64,000 nt of DNA from Geothrix sp. PMB-07 (GTDB taxonomy: Bacteria > Acidobacteriota > Holophagae > Holophagales > Holophagaceae), in NCBI RefSeq assembly GCF_030758935.1, contig NZ_CP132333.1, positions 640,992 to 704,991 on the forward strand, in the 5' to 3' direction. Under the pieces are notes generated by a model that did no database searches, had not been told where the DNA came from, and saw only the letters and a list, made by a program, of their open reading frames with translations. This document shows positions 8,866-18,312 of this stretch, in pieces. Both the position numbers and the translations under genes were made by a program. The first letter of the stretch is position 1; each line of letters starts with the position of its first letter.

Positions 8866-10002
8866 ATGAACCTGAGGACCCTGCCCATTTTCCTCGCCTT
8901 CCTGCTCATGGGGGTCGCGGATGCCATGGGCCCCCTGTCGAGCGCGGTCTCAACCAATCCAGTGATGGCCGCCCTGATGCCCTTCTTCGTGTTCATCGCC
9001 TTCGCGGTCTTCAGCGTTCCCGGCGGCCTGCTCTCGGCCCGCATCGGCAAGAAGAAGGTGCTCGTTTTGGGCCTGGCCCTCAACACCTTGGCTGTGGGCA
9101 TCCCGGCCTTCCTGAATCCGCCCTTCGTCCTGCTCTTGCCCTGCATCTTTCTGTTGGGCGTGGGCACCACTCTGCTGCAGGTGGCGGGCAACCCGATCAT
9201 GCGGGATGTCAGCAGCGCCGGTGACTACAGCCGCAACCTGGCCCTGGCCCAGGGCATCAAGGGGGCGGGCAGCAGCGCCTCCGCCTATTTGGTGACGGCG
9301 GTGACCTCTCTGGCTTTCTTCGCCGCCATGGGGTGGCGGGGGGCCTTTCCCATCTTCTTCGCCCTCATGGCCCTGGCCCTGCTCGCGGTCAGTTTTCTGA
9401 AGGTCGATGAAACCAAGGCCGAGGTGCCACCCAGCATCCGCAGTTCCCTCGCCCTGCTGAAGGAGCCCGTCTTCGCCCTGGCGGTGGTCGGCATTTTTCT
9501 CTACGTGGGGGCCGAGGTCTGCATGGGCGCCTTCCTCAAACCCGCCCTGCAGGCCCTGGGGCGGGGCGAGAAGGAGGCTGCCCTCTTCGGGCCCGCCCTG
9601 TTTTTCGGCGCCCTCACTGTGGGGCGGCTGGTGGCGGGCAGCCTGAAGGTGCAACCGCACACCTTCTTTCGGATCAGCGCCCTGCTGGGCCTGACTGGAC
9701 TGGCCATGCTCATGACCGGATCCGGCCCCCTGGCCCTTCCCGGCGTCCTGCTCGGCGGCCTGGGTTTCGCCAACATCTGGCCCATGCTCTTCTCCATCAC
9801 CGTGGAGGCGAAGCCTGAGCGGGCCAGCGAACTCAGCGGCCTGATGTGCATGGCCATCAGCGGTGGGGCCATCGTGCCATTGATCATGGGGCGGCTGGGG
9901 GGCGGGGCACGGCCCCTCGCCTTTGCCGTGCCCCTGGCCTGCTTCGCCTACCTGGCCTCGCTCTCGTGGCGCAGCCGCCCACGCCAGACATCTTCCAAAT
10001 GA
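8866..10002 (+). CDS. MFS sugar transporter, FucP/GluP-like
   Basis: 378 residues with about 12 hydrophobic segments. The cytoplasmic loop motif ARIGKKKVLVLG follows TM2, and the MFS helix LQVAGNPIMRDV resembles the sugar:proton symporters FucP and GluP. The gene starts 49 bp after the GH92 stop and 33 bp before the ROK kinase gene, on the same strand, so it is probably the inner-membrane uptake system for the mannose released by the alpha-mannosidase. It is a little shorter than typical FucP (about 430 aa). Substrate assignment is from context. Confidence 0.85.
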   Translation: MNLRTLPIFLAFLLMGVADAMGPLSSAVSTNPVMAALMPFFVFIAFAVFSVPGGLLSARIGKKKVLVLGLALNTLAVGIPAFLNPPFVLLLPCIFLLGVGTTLLQVAGNPIMRDVSSAGDYSRNLALAQGIKGAGSSASAYLVTAVTSLAFFAAMGWRGAFPIFFALMALALLAVSFLKVDETKAEVPPSIRSSLALLKEPVFALAVVGIFLYVGAEVCMGAFLKPALQALGRGEKEAALFGPALFFGALTVGRLVAGSLKVQPHTFFRISALLGLTGLAMLMTGSGPLALPGVLLGGLGFANIWPMLFSITVEAKPERASELSGLMCMAISGGAIVPLIMGRLGGGARPLAFAVPLACFAYLASLSWRSRPRQTSSK

Positions 10003-10035
10003 CCTTCCCGACAGATCTGTTTTTCCGAGTCACGC

Positions 10036-11151
10036 ATGAATCCAGCTTCTGATACCCGCCACGTCCTCACCCTCGATGCCGGGGGCACCACCTTCGCCTT
10101 CCATGCGATCCGCGGCAACGAAGACGTGGCCCAACCTGTGATCCGCCCCTCCCACCCCGACAACTTGAAGGCCTGCCTCGATACGCTGGTGGAGGGCTTC
10201 GAGCAGCAGCGTCAAGCGGTGGGTGGCACCATCCAAGCCATCAGCTTTGCATTCCCCGGCCCCGCCGACTATGCCGCAGGCATCATCGGGGACCTCCAGA
10301 ACCTGCCGGCCTTCCGCGGCGGCGTGGCCCTCGGGCCCATGCTGGAGGATCGCTTCGGCGTTCCTGTCTACCTCAACAACGACGGGGATCTCTTTGCCTA
10401 CGGCGAAGCGCTCTCCGGCCTGCTTCCCGAGATCAACGGGAAATTGGAAGCGGCAGGAAACCCCAAACGCTTCCAGAACCTCCTGGGCCTCACCTTGGGC
10501 ACGGGCTTTGGTGGCGGCATTGTCCGCCAGGGCCAGCTCTTCCGGGGCGACAACGGCGCCGCCGGAGAGATCTGGTGCACCCGCCACAAAATCCACCGCG
10601 ATAGCTACGCGGAGGAAGGGGTATCGGTGCGAGCCGTGAAGCGGGCTTACGCCACCGGCGCGGGGCTGCGCATCACCGATCAGGTGCCCGACCCCCGGGA
10701 GATCGCCGCCATCGCCGAAGGGCTGCAGCCCGGAAGCCAGGGGGCCGCCTGCGAATCCTTCCGCTTGTTGGGGGAAGTGGCGGGCGATGCCATCGCCAAC
10801 GCCATCAGCCTGGTCGACGGTTTGGTGGTGCTGGGTGGCGGCCTGTCGGGAGCTTGGCCACACTTCATGCCGGCCCTGCTGGCGGAATTGAACGGACAGC
10901 TCACCAGCGTTACGGGACGCGATCCGATTCCCCGCACCGAGCTCGCCGCTTTCAACCTGGAGGATGAAACCCAGTTGGATCGCTTCCTCAAGGGCCGCTC
11001 CCGCCACATCGTGGTTCCCGGCTCGGGGCGCTTGATTCCCTACGACCCCATGAAGCGCATCGGCATCGGCATCTCCAAGCTGGGGGCCAGCCGCGCCGTG
11101 GCCCTGGGCGCCTATGCCTTTGCGCTGGATGCCCTGGACCGCCGCGCCTGA
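10036..11151 (+). CDS. ROK-family sugar kinase (putative mannokinase)
   Basis: 371 residues. The N-terminal phosphate loop LTLDAGGTT, the catalytic segment YLNNDGDLFAYGEA, the glycine-rich LGTGFGGGIV and the adenosine-site LVVLGGGLSG place it in the ROK/actin-like ATPase family. The usual ROK zinc-binding CxCGxxGCxE motif is absent; after GAAGEIW the chain reads CTRHKIHRD. It lies between the sugar porter and the mannose-6-phosphate-isomerase-like cupin, which supports ATP-dependent phosphorylation of mannose (or another released hexose) in the cytoplasm. Confidence 0.85.
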   Translation: MNPASDTRHVLTLDAGGTTFAFHAIRGNEDVAQPVIRPSHPDNLKACLDTLVEGFEQQRQAVGGTIQAISFAFPGPADYAAGIIGDLQNLPAFRGGVALGPMLEDRFGVPVYLNNDGDLFAYGEALSGLLPEINGKLEAAGNPKRFQNLLGLTLGTGFGGGIVRQGQLFRGDNGAAGEIWCTRHKIHRDSYAEEGVSVRAVKRAYATGAGLRITDQVPDPREIAAIAEGLQPGSQGAACESFRLLGEVAGDAIANAISLVDGLVVLGGGLSGAWPHFMPALLAELNGQLTSVTGRDPIPRTELAAFNLEDETQLDRFLKGRSRHIVVPGSGRLIPYDPMKRIGIGISKLGASRAVALGAYAFALDALDRRA

Positions 11152-11174
11152 GGCGCCCTCTCCCCTGGAAAGAA

Positions 11175-11540
11175 ATGACCATGCAGAAACCTGCCAGCCT
11201 CCACGTGGACAAACCCTGGGGCTCCTTCGATCAGTACGCTTTAAACACCCCCTGCACGGTGAAGATCCTCACCTGCCTCCCCGGCCAGCAGCTGAGCCTG
11301 CAGCGCCACAGCCATCGTGATGAACTCTGGGTGGCCCTGGATCCCGGCGTGGTGGTCGATCTCGACGGCGCGGTCCTTCGCCCCGTTGCCGGTGAGGAAG
11401 TCTGGCTGCCCCAGGGCAGCGTCCACCGGCTGCGCTGCGACCCGAGCACCCCCCACCCGGTGCGAGTGCTCGAAGTGAGCTTCGGAACCTTCAACGAAGC
11501 TGACATCGAACGCCTGCAGGACGACTACGGGCGCCAGTAG
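11175..11540 (+). CDS. mannose-6-phosphate isomerase type-II-like cupin
   Basis: 121 residues, a single cupin domain. KPWGSFDQY, then SLQRHSHRDELW (metal-binding His/Glu) and WLPQGSVHRL match the C-terminal domain of GMP/PMI bifunctional proteins, which alone interconvert mannose-6-P and fructose-6-P. There is no nucleotidyltransferase part. It lies 23 bp after the kinase and ends the plus-strand operon, completing a route from alpha-mannoside to fructose-6-P. The ATG at 11175 or at 11181 could each be the start. Confidence 0.85.
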   Translation: MTMQKPASLHVDKPWGSFDQYALNTPCTVKILTCLPGQQLSLQRHSHRDELWVALDPGVVVDLDGAVLRPVAGEEVWLPQGSVHRLRCDPSTPHPVRVLEVSFGTFNEADIERLQDDYGRQ

Positions 11541-11633
11541 ACCGGGAGCAAGAACCTTTCAGCAGGGATGTTTGGCTGGATCTCGCCCGCGGCCAGGACG
11601 CTCTTCTCGAAAGCACCAGGAGGAAAGGAATGC

Positions 11634-11727
11634 TGGAAGCGGAGGATCGCTGAGGGGCAGAGGAGAGCGGAGAACAGCCACCTGCCCTGGTCCGCTTTCC
11701 TCCGCCCTTCCGCTCTTCTCCGCTTCC
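11634..11727. repeat. imperfect inverted repeat between convergent genes
   Basis: Between the cupin and the second GH92 gene (250 bp without a gene) the left arm begins GGAAGCGGAG and carries AGAGGAGAGCGGAG, and the right arm carries the complement CTCTTCTCCGCTTCC. The arms are about 40 nt with mismatches around an 8-10 nt loop. It could be a bidirectional transcription terminator or a dispersed palindromic element. Confidence 0.5.
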
Positions 11728-11790
11728 AACTTTCTTTGGGCCTGGCTTCGGAGGCGTTGAGCCCGCGGGCCCTCCTTTTCGCCTGGCCCT

Positions 11791-14139
11791 TCAGCGCCCT
11801 TCGGAGGCCTCGGGATCCCGGCTGAGCGAGTAGGGCCGGTCCTCGGGACGGGTGCCCCGCTTCAGATTCGGCTGCTTCGACATCACCAGCCTCAGGACGC
11901 CCCCGGCCTGGATTTCGGCGTGGTCGATCCAGTTCCGGTTCAGGGGTTTCCCGTTCAGCGTGGCGCTCTGGATGTAGGGTTTGTCCGGCCCGTTGCCCGG
12001 CGCCTCCACCGTGAAGGTGCGGCCGTTCTCCAGCTTCATGGTGGCCTTGGTGAAGCGCGGCGAGCCGAGGGCGTACTGGGTCTGGCCCGGCGTGACGGGA
12101 TAGAAGCCCAGGGCGGAAAAGACGTACCAGGCCGAAGTCTGGCCATTGTCCTCGTCGCCGCAATACATGCCGGGGCCCGGGCGGTACATGCGGGCCATGG
12201 TCTCCCGGGCCCAGCGTTGGGCCTTCCAGGGCTGCCCCACCCAGTCGTAGAGGTAGATCATGTGCTGGATGGGCTGGTTCCCGTGGGCGTACTGCCCCAT
12301 GTCGGCCACCACCATCTCGGCGATCTCATGGATGACGCCCCCGTAGTAGGAGCTCTCGAAGGTGGGCCGGGTGGTGAAGACGCTGTCCAGTTTCGCGGCC
12401 ATGGCCGTGTCACCGCCCAGCAGCGTGGATAGCCCCGCGGGGTCGTGGAACACACACCAGGTCCAATGCCAGGAGCAGCCTTCTGTGAAGACGCCGCCCC
12501 ACGAATCAGGCCGGAAGGGGCTCTGCCAGGTGCCATCCTGCAGGCGGCCGCGCATGAAACCCGTACCGGGATCGAAGAGCTTGCGGTAGTTTCGGGAACT
12601 GCGCAGGTAGGGCTCCACTTCGGCAGCGGGCAGGCCCAGGGCCTTTCCGAATCGCCACATGCACCAATCGTCGTAGGCGTATTCCAGGGTGCGCGCGGCG
12701 CTTTCATCGATCTTCACATCGCTGGGCACGTAGCCCAGACGGTCGTAATGGGAGGCGCCCAGGCGGCCCAGGGAGGTCGACGAAGGTTCCGCGGTATGGG
12801 CGCCCTTCACCATGCCCTCCCAGGCCTTGCGGCCATCCCAATCCCGGATGCCTTTGGCCCAGGCATCCGCCAGGATCGCAGAGCTGTTGGTGCCGATCAT
12901 GCAATCCCGGTAGCCCGGGCTTTGCCATTCGGGGATCCAGCCTCCTTCCCGGTAGGCGTTGACGATGCCCTGCATCATCTGGTTGTCGAGGCCAGGCTGC
13001 ATCAGCGCCATGAGTGGAAAGGCGGCGCGGAAGGTATCCCAGAAGCCGTTATCGGTGAAGAGGGGGCCGGGTTCCACCTGGCCGCTGTAGGGGCTGTAGT
13101 GCAGGGTCTTTCCGGCGGCATCCACCTCGTGGAAGGTCCGGGGGAAGAGATGGGTCCGGTAGAGGCAGCTGTAGAAGACTTCCAGGCTGGCCGCATCGCC
13201 ACCCTCCACCTTCACGCGGCCCAGGGCATCTTCCCAGGCCTTCTGCGCCCGGGCTTCCACCGCGGAGTAGCTCTGCTCGCCCACCTCCCGTCGCAGGTTC
13301 AGCTCGGCCTGGCCAAGGCTGATGAAAGAAGTGCCCACTTTGGCCTGCAGGGTCAGGCCGGCGGTGGCCTTGAACTCAACCCATACCCCCACGTGATCGC
13401 CCTGGAGGGAGGTTTCCTTCCGCGGGCCGGAGGGATCCCAGGTGCCGCAATCGGCGATCTCCTGATCGAATTCCACGATGAAGTGATGGCCGAAATTCGC
13501 GGGCACACCGCCATGGTTGTAGCGGCTGATGCCCACGATGCGGCGCCGTGAGGCATCCACCCGCACGCTCACATCCCCGATGGCCTGCTCTCCGACAGTC
13601 TTGCGGCCCTTGGGGAAAGCGTCGAGGACCACGTAGGCCTTGGGCGTGGCGGGATAGGTGAAGCGCAGCACGGCCGCCCGAGAGGTGGGTGTCACCTCTG
13701 CCCAGATGCCCGATTCCAGCAGCTTCACCTTGTAGGCATAGGGATGGGCTGCTTCCCGCTCGTGGCTGAAGTAGGCACCCCGATCCTTGTCCAGCACATG
13801 CAGTTCGCCGCTCATGGGCATGAGGGAGAGGCTGCCGTAGTCGTTGATCCAGGGGCTCGGTTGGTGGGTGAGCTTGAGGCCTCGGATTTGCTGGGCGTCG
13901 TAGCGGTAGGTCCAGCCATCTGGATCCAGGCCGGTTTGAGGTGTCCAGGCGTTCATGCCGAAGGGCACGGCCACGGCGGGATAGAGGTTGCCCCGGGAAA
14001 AGGCGTGGCTTGAATCCGTTCCCCCCAACGGATTCACCCACTTCACCGGGGCTAGGTTTGCCGGCTTGGGCGGAGCGGCCCAGGCCGGAATCAGCCATGC
14101 GGGAGCGATCAGGAGAATCGAAACCAGGCGGCGCATCAT
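11791..14139 (-). CDS. GH92 family alpha-mannosidase, second paralogue
   Basis: About 782 residues from the ATG at 14139, chosen because it opens a clear signal peptide (MMRRLVSILLIAPAW, cleavage near AWAAPP) behind an AGGAAC-like ribosome site; a longer frame upstream lacks support. GH92 features: PLGGTDSSHAFSRGNLYPAV, IPEWQSPGYRDCMIG, GCSWHWTW and CGDEDNGQTSAWYVFSALGF. It is divergent enough from the plus-strand GH92 gene to suggest a different alpha-mannosidic linkage. It converges with the mannose operon, so the two are separate transcripts serving one pathway. Confidence 0.92.
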   Translation of the reverse strand: MMRRLVSILLIAPAWLIPAWAAPPKPANLAPVKWVNPLGGTDSSHAFSRGNLYPAVAVPFGMNAWTPQTGLDPDGWTYRYDAQQIRGLKLTHQPSPWINDYGSLSLMPMSGELHVLDKDRGAYFSHEREAAHPYAYKVKLLESGIWAEVTPTSRAAVLRFTYPATPKAYVVLDAFPKGRKTVGEQAIGDVSVRVDASRRRIVGISRYNHGGVPANFGHHFIVEFDQEIADCGTWDPSGPRKETSLQGDHVGVWVEFKATAGLTLQAKVGTSFISLGQAELNLRREVGEQSYSAVEARAQKAWEDALGRVKVEGGDAASLEVFYSCLYRTHLFPRTFHEVDAAGKTLHYSPYSGQVEPGPLFTDNGFWDTFRAAFPLMALMQPGLDNQMMQGIVNAYREGGWIPEWQSPGYRDCMIGTNSSAILADAWAKGIRDWDGRKAWEGMVKGAHTAEPSSTSLGRLGASHYDRLGYVPSDVKIDESAARTLEYAYDDWCMWRFGKALGLPAAEVEPYLRSSRNYRKLFDPGTGFMRGRLQDGTWQSPFRPDSWGGVFTEGCSWHWTWCVFHDPAGLSTLLGGDTAMAAKLDSVFTTRPTFESSYYGGVIHEIAEMVVADMGQYAHGNQPIQHMIYLYDWVGQPWKAQRWARETMARMYRPGPGMYCGDEDNGQTSAWYVFSALGFYPVTPGQTQYALGSPRFTKATMKLENGRTFTVEAPGNGPDKPYIQSATLNGKPLNRNWIDHAEIQAGGVLRLVMSKQPNLKRGTRPEDRPYSLSRDPEASEGR

Positions 14140-14355
14140 GGGCAAAGGTTCCTCGGGAAGCGCGGTGGGGACCGCTGGAGCATCCTGACCTCTTGCATGT
14201 GGGCTTGGAAGCTCTTGGTGATCGTTAGTGATTATCGGTTCCAGCAATCAATCCCGGCCAAGCGCCAGCCGCCAGATGCCAGGGATTCACCACGTGTGAA
14301 TTCAGGAAATTCTGAAGCGGAGAGGCTTTCAGTTCGGACTGCATCCACCACCAAC

Positions 14356-14380
14356 CAACGCCCCGTGACGCGGGGCGTTG
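14356..14380. terminator. GC hairpin in the gap 14140-14555
   Basis: A perfect 10-bp stem (CAACGCCCCG and CGGGGCGTTG) with a 5-nt loop lies in the 415-bp non-coding space between the divergent GH92 and glycosyltransferase genes. No U-tract follows, so it may be an attenuator or regulatory hairpin and not a terminator. The rest of the gap must hold two divergent promoters, which I could not place with confidence. Confidence 0.4.
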
Positions 14381-14555
14381 CTGTAGGCGGGGAGAAGGAT
14401 TCCAAATGGGCGATGGGAAGTCTGATCGTCTTCGCGCCTCGATCATTCGACATGCTTCCACGGTGGCTGTGCTGGCCCCTGGTGTGAGGTGCTAATATCG
14501 ATTCTATACAACTGGGCACAAGGCCTCATGTTGCAGGGAATGCGAGGAACCCTTT

Positions 14556-16838
14556 ATGGACCCCACTCTGCCAGGCCGCATCGCCTTTCTCGGCGGGTTC
14601 CTGCCCCGTCTCTGTGGCATCGCCACCTTCACCCATGACATCTGCGAAGCGGTGGCCGAAGCCGCTCCCCACTCCCTCTGCTTCACTGGGGCGGTGAATG
14701 ACCGCCCGGAAGGCTACGAGTATCCGTCGCGCGTGCGCTTTGAACTGGATGAGAAGGATCTGGATTCCTACCGGCGCGGCGCGGATTTCCTGAACTTCAA
14801 CAATGTGGACGTGCTGTGCGTCCAGCACGAGTTCGGCATCTACGGAGGGGCCGCGGGCAGCCACCTGCTGGCCCTGTTGCGGGAAGTGCGGATGCCCGTG
14901 GTGACGACGCTCCACACGATCCTGCGCGAGCCCAATCCCACGCAGCGAAAGGTCATGGATGAGCTGGTGCGCCGCAGCGACCGCCTGGTGGTGATGGCGC
15001 AGAAGGGCGCTGAGATTCTGAGGGATGTCTACGCGGTGCCCGACGCGAAAGTGGACCTCATTCCCCACGGCATTCCGGATCTGCCCTTCATTGATTCCAG
15101 CTTCTACAAGGCGGAGCTGGGCGTGGATGGCCGCATGGTGCTGCTCACCTTCGGCCTGCTGGGGCCCGGGAAGGGCATCGAGAATGTCATCGAGGCCCTT
15201 CCTGAGATCGTCAAGCGGCATCCCAATGTGGTCTACCTCGTGCTGGGCGCCACCCATCCGCACCTGGTGGCCCGCGACGGCGAAAACTACCGCCTGGGCC
15301 TGGAACGGCTGGCCGAGGATCGCGGGGTCAAAGATCACGTGATCTTTTACAACCGCTTCGTTTCGCTGGAGGATCTCAAGGAATTCATCGGCGCCACGGA
15401 CATCTACCTCACGCCCTACCTCAATGAGGCCCAGATCACATCCGGCACACTGGCCTATGTGTTCGGCGCGGGCAAGGCCGTGGTGTCCACGCCCTACTGG
15501 CACGCACAGGAACTGCTGGCTGATGGGCGTGGCATCCTGGTGCCCTTCCGCGATCCAGGGGCCATTGCCGAAGGCGTGTGCGCCTACCTGGATGATCCGG
15601 CATCGCTGACGCGCACCCGGGAGCGAGCCTACGAGGTGGGGCGGAACATGATCTGGTCCTCCGTGGCCCAGAGCTACCTGGAATCCTTCCGGCGGGCGGG
15701 CGTTGATCGGAAGGCCAGGCCACGCAAGGCCTTCGCCGGTTGGACCCTGGCCAGCCGACCCTACGACCTTCCGCCGCTGCGGCTCAACCATGTGGTGCGC
15801 ATGAGCGATGGCACGGGCATCTTCCAGCACGCCATCTTCAATGTGCCGAACTTTCATGAAGGCTACTGTACGGATGACAACGCCCGGGCCCTGATCCTCT
15901 GCAACCTGCTTGATGAGCTGGGTGGGAAGCCGCCTGAGGAAAACCTGGACCGCCTGGCCACGAGCTACCTCGCCTTCCTGGCTGCGGCGCTGAACCTGGA
16001 CACCAACCGGTTCAGGAATTTCATGAGCCATGGTCGGCAGTGGCTGGAAGAGTCGGGCAGCGAAGACAGTCATGCGCGCGCGCTCTGGGCCCTGGGCACG
16101 GGGGCGGGGCGCTCGCGCAATGAAGGCCATCAGCGGCTATCCGCGCAGCTCTTCGAGCGCGGCCTGCCTGCGGTGGAATCCTTCCGTTCGCCCCGGGCCT
16201 GGGCCTTTACCCTGCTTGGCATCCATGAGTACCTGCGGCGTTTTCCGGGGCATCCGAAAGTGATGGCCACCCGTGAACAGCTCACCAACCAGCTCGTGCG
16301 ACTTTGGCACGTGTGCGCTTCCGAGGACTGGCCCTGGTTCGAGCCCATCGCCTCCTATGACAACGCCCGGTTGTGCCAGGCCCTCCTGCTCAGCGGCCAA
16401 TGGATGCCCCATCCCGAAGCCCTGGACATCGGTCTCAAGTCCCTCCAATGGCTGGTCTCGCTGCAAACCGCCCAGGCGGGTCATTTCCGGCCCATCGGCA
16501 GCAACGGCTTCTGTGAACGGGATGGCGCCCATGCGGATTTCGATCAACAGCCGGTGGAAGCCCAGGCCATGGTCGCGGCCTGCCTCGAAGCTTTCCGCGC
16601 CACTCAGGATGTGAGCTGGTCACGGGAAGCCAAGCGAGCCTTCGAGTGGTTCCTGGGCCGCAACGACCTCGGTGTGCCCCTGTACGACTCCAGCAGCGGG
16701 GGCTGCAGCGACGGCCTCCACCGGGATCGCGTCAGCGAAAACCAAGGCGCCGAATCGACCCTGGCCTTCCACCTCTCCCTTGCCGAAATGAACGTCGCGG
16801 AGCATCTCACGCCCCCTTCCTTGAGCAGGACCCCATGA
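14556..16838 (+). CDS. GT4 glycosyltransferase fused to a C-terminal alpha-helical barrel domain
   Basis: 760 residues. Residues 1-385 are a GT-B fold: N-terminal GGFLPRLCGIATFTHDI, a donor-binding half with FGLLGPGKGIENVIEAL and the GT4-type EAQITSGTLAYVFGAGKAVVSTPYW. Residues about 390-745 are an all-helical domain opening HVVRMSDGTGIFQHAIF and YCTDDNARALILC, as in (alpha/alpha)6 glycosidase-like modules. The stop overlaps the next ATG (ATGA), so it is translationally coupled to the GH130 gene. This GT4-helical/GH130 pairing recurs in bacteria and suggests synthesis and turnover of a cytoplasmic mannoside. The exact product is unknown. Confidence 0.85.
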   Translation: MDPTLPGRIAFLGGFLPRLCGIATFTHDICEAVAEAAPHSLCFTGAVNDRPEGYEYPSRVRFELDEKDLDSYRRGADFLNFNNVDVLCVQHEFGIYGGAAGSHLLALLREVRMPVVTTLHTILREPNPTQRKVMDELVRRSDRLVVMAQKGAEILRDVYAVPDAKVDLIPHGIPDLPFIDSSFYKAELGVDGRMVLLTFGLLGPGKGIENVIEALPEIVKRHPNVVYLVLGATHPHLVARDGENYRLGLERLAEDRGVKDHVIFYNRFVSLEDLKEFIGATDIYLTPYLNEAQITSGTLAYVFGAGKAVVSTPYWHAQELLADGRGILVPFRDPGAIAEGVCAYLDDPASLTRTRERAYEVGRNMIWSSVAQSYLESFRRAGVDRKARPRKAFAGWTLASRPYDLPPLRLNHVVRMSDGTGIFQHAIFNVPNFHEGYCTDDNARALILCNLLDELGGKPPEENLDRLATSYLAFLAAALNLDTNRFRNFMSHGRQWLEESGSEDSHARALWALGTGAGRSRNEGHQRLSAQLFERGLPAVESFRSPRAWAFTLLGIHEYLRRFPGHPKVMATREQLTNQLVRLWHVCASEDWPWFEPIASYDNARLCQALLLSGQWMPHPEALDIGLKSLQWLVSLQTAQAGHFRPIGSNGFCERDGAHADFDQQPVEAQAMVAACLEAFRATQDVSWSREAKRAFEWFLGRNDLGVPLYDSSSGGCSDGLHRDRVSENQGAESTLAFHLSLAEMNVAEHLTPPSLSRTP

Positions 16839-18292
16839 CCTTCACCACCCTCCGCCGCCACGAAGTGCCACTGCTGCCGGAAAGCGCGAGGGTCATCATC
16901 CGGCCCTTCATTCCTGCCAGCACCCACAACATCACCACCATCATCGGTCGGGCGCTTGCCATCAGCGAAGAGGACGCTTCCCGCGATCTGGACGCCATGC
17001 TCCGGGAATTTGATTGCAGGCACCTCGACATCGAGTCGCCCTTATTGGCGAATTTTGAAAAGGTGGTTCCCCACATCTTCAGCCAGAGGCCGCTCACGCG
17101 AACACGGAAACTCCTCATCGGAGCCCTTTTTTCGGGTGAGTACGCCCTGGAATCCGCGGCGTTGTTCAATCCATCCATCGTGGAGCACCCCGATCAGGAG
17201 GGCGTTCCCGTAGGTGCTTTGCGATTCATCCTGAGCCTTCGGGCCACTGGCGAGGGGCACATCTCCTCCGTTGAATTCCGCACGGGTCTCATTGCAGCGG
17301 ATGGCGACATCCATTTGGACGCCGTCTCGCGCTATGTCAACATGCCGGAGGTCAATCCCAACCCCAGATACAAGAAGCGGCTCTTCATCGTGAAACTGCA
17401 CGAAATGGGCTTCGACAACGGCGCCTCGGCGGCGGTGATGGAGCCCCTCGACGACAGCTTCACCCGGAGCGACCTCAACCGGAGTGTGACCCGGGTTCGG
17501 CGGGAAACCCAGCCCATCACGCAGGGCCTGACCAACACCCTCAGCTGCATCCAGTGGCTGGCCGATTCCAATTACGAGATGAACTTCTCTCCCTCCCTGG
17601 CCATGAGTGAGCGGATCATCTTCCCCGTTTCGCCCAACGAGACCAATGGCATCGAGGATGCCCGTTTTGTGCGGCACACCGATGACGATGGGACCGTGAT
17701 GTACTACGCCACCTACACGGCCTACAACGGGCACGCCATCCTGCCACAGCTCATCGAGACCCAGGATTTCCTCCACTTCCGGGTGCTCACCCTCAACGGC
17801 AGCGCCGTTCAGAACAAGGGCATGGCGCTCTTTCCCCGGCGCATCGATGGCAGCTACGCCATGCTGTCGCGGCAGGATGACGAGAATCTGTTCATCATGT
17901 TTTCAGACAATCCCCACTACTGGAGCGATCCAAAAATCCTTCTGCGGCCGGGGGAAATGTGGGAATCCGTGAAAATCGGGAACTGCGGCTCGCCCATCGA
18001 AACCGAGGCGGGCTGGCTGGTGATCACGCACGGCGTGGGCCCCATGCGCAAATACTGCATCGGGGCCGCCCTGCTCGATCTGCATGATCCCACCAAGGTC
18101 ATTGGCCGATTGAGTGAGCCTCTGCTCGAGCCGGAAGGCGTGGGGCGGGAAGGCTATGTTCCGAACGTTGTCTACAGCTGCGGGTCCATCCTCCACGGCA
18201 GGGAACTCATCCTCCCCTATGCCATGAGTGACAAGTCTTCGGCCATTGCCAGCGTGTCCCTGGATGAGCTGCTGGAAGCGCTGGGGGCCTGA
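16835..18292 (+). CDS. GH130 family beta-mannoside phosphorylase/hydrolase
   Basis: 485 residues from the ATG that overlaps the upstream stop; a longer frame upstream of it lies inside the GT gene. A five-bladed propeller is signalled by NETNGIEDARF (with the family catalytic Asp), YYATYTAYNG, KNPHYWSDP-like NPHYWSDPKILL and IGNCGSPIETEAGWLVITHG. GH130 enzymes phosphorolyse or hydrolyse beta-mannosides. The extended N-terminus (about 150 residues before the propeller) resembles the larger GH130 subgroup that includes beta-1,2-mannosidases. No signal peptide, so cytoplasmic. Confidence 0.9.
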   Translation: MTFTTLRRHEVPLLPESARVIIRPFIPASTHNITTIIGRALAISEEDASRDLDAMLREFDCRHLDIESPLLANFEKVVPHIFSQRPLTRTRKLLIGALFSGEYALESAALFNPSIVEHPDQEGVPVGALRFILSLRATGEGHISSVEFRTGLIAADGDIHLDAVSRYVNMPEVNPNPRYKKRLFIVKLHEMGFDNGASAAVMEPLDDSFTRSDLNRSVTRVRRETQPITQGLTNTLSCIQWLADSNYEMNFSPSLAMSERIIFPVSPNETNGIEDARFVRHTDDDGTVMYYATYTAYNGHAILPQLIETQDFLHFRVLTLNGSAVQNKGMALFPRRIDGSYAMLSRQDDENLFIMFSDNPHYWSDPKILLRPGEMWESVKIGNCGSPIETEAGWLVITHGVGPMRKYCIGAALLDLHDPTKVIGRLSEPLLEPEGVGREGYVPNVVYSCGSILHGRELILPYAMSDKSSAIASVSLDELLEALGA

Positions 18293-18312
18293 GACGGTTC
18301 ACGGCGGGCTGA

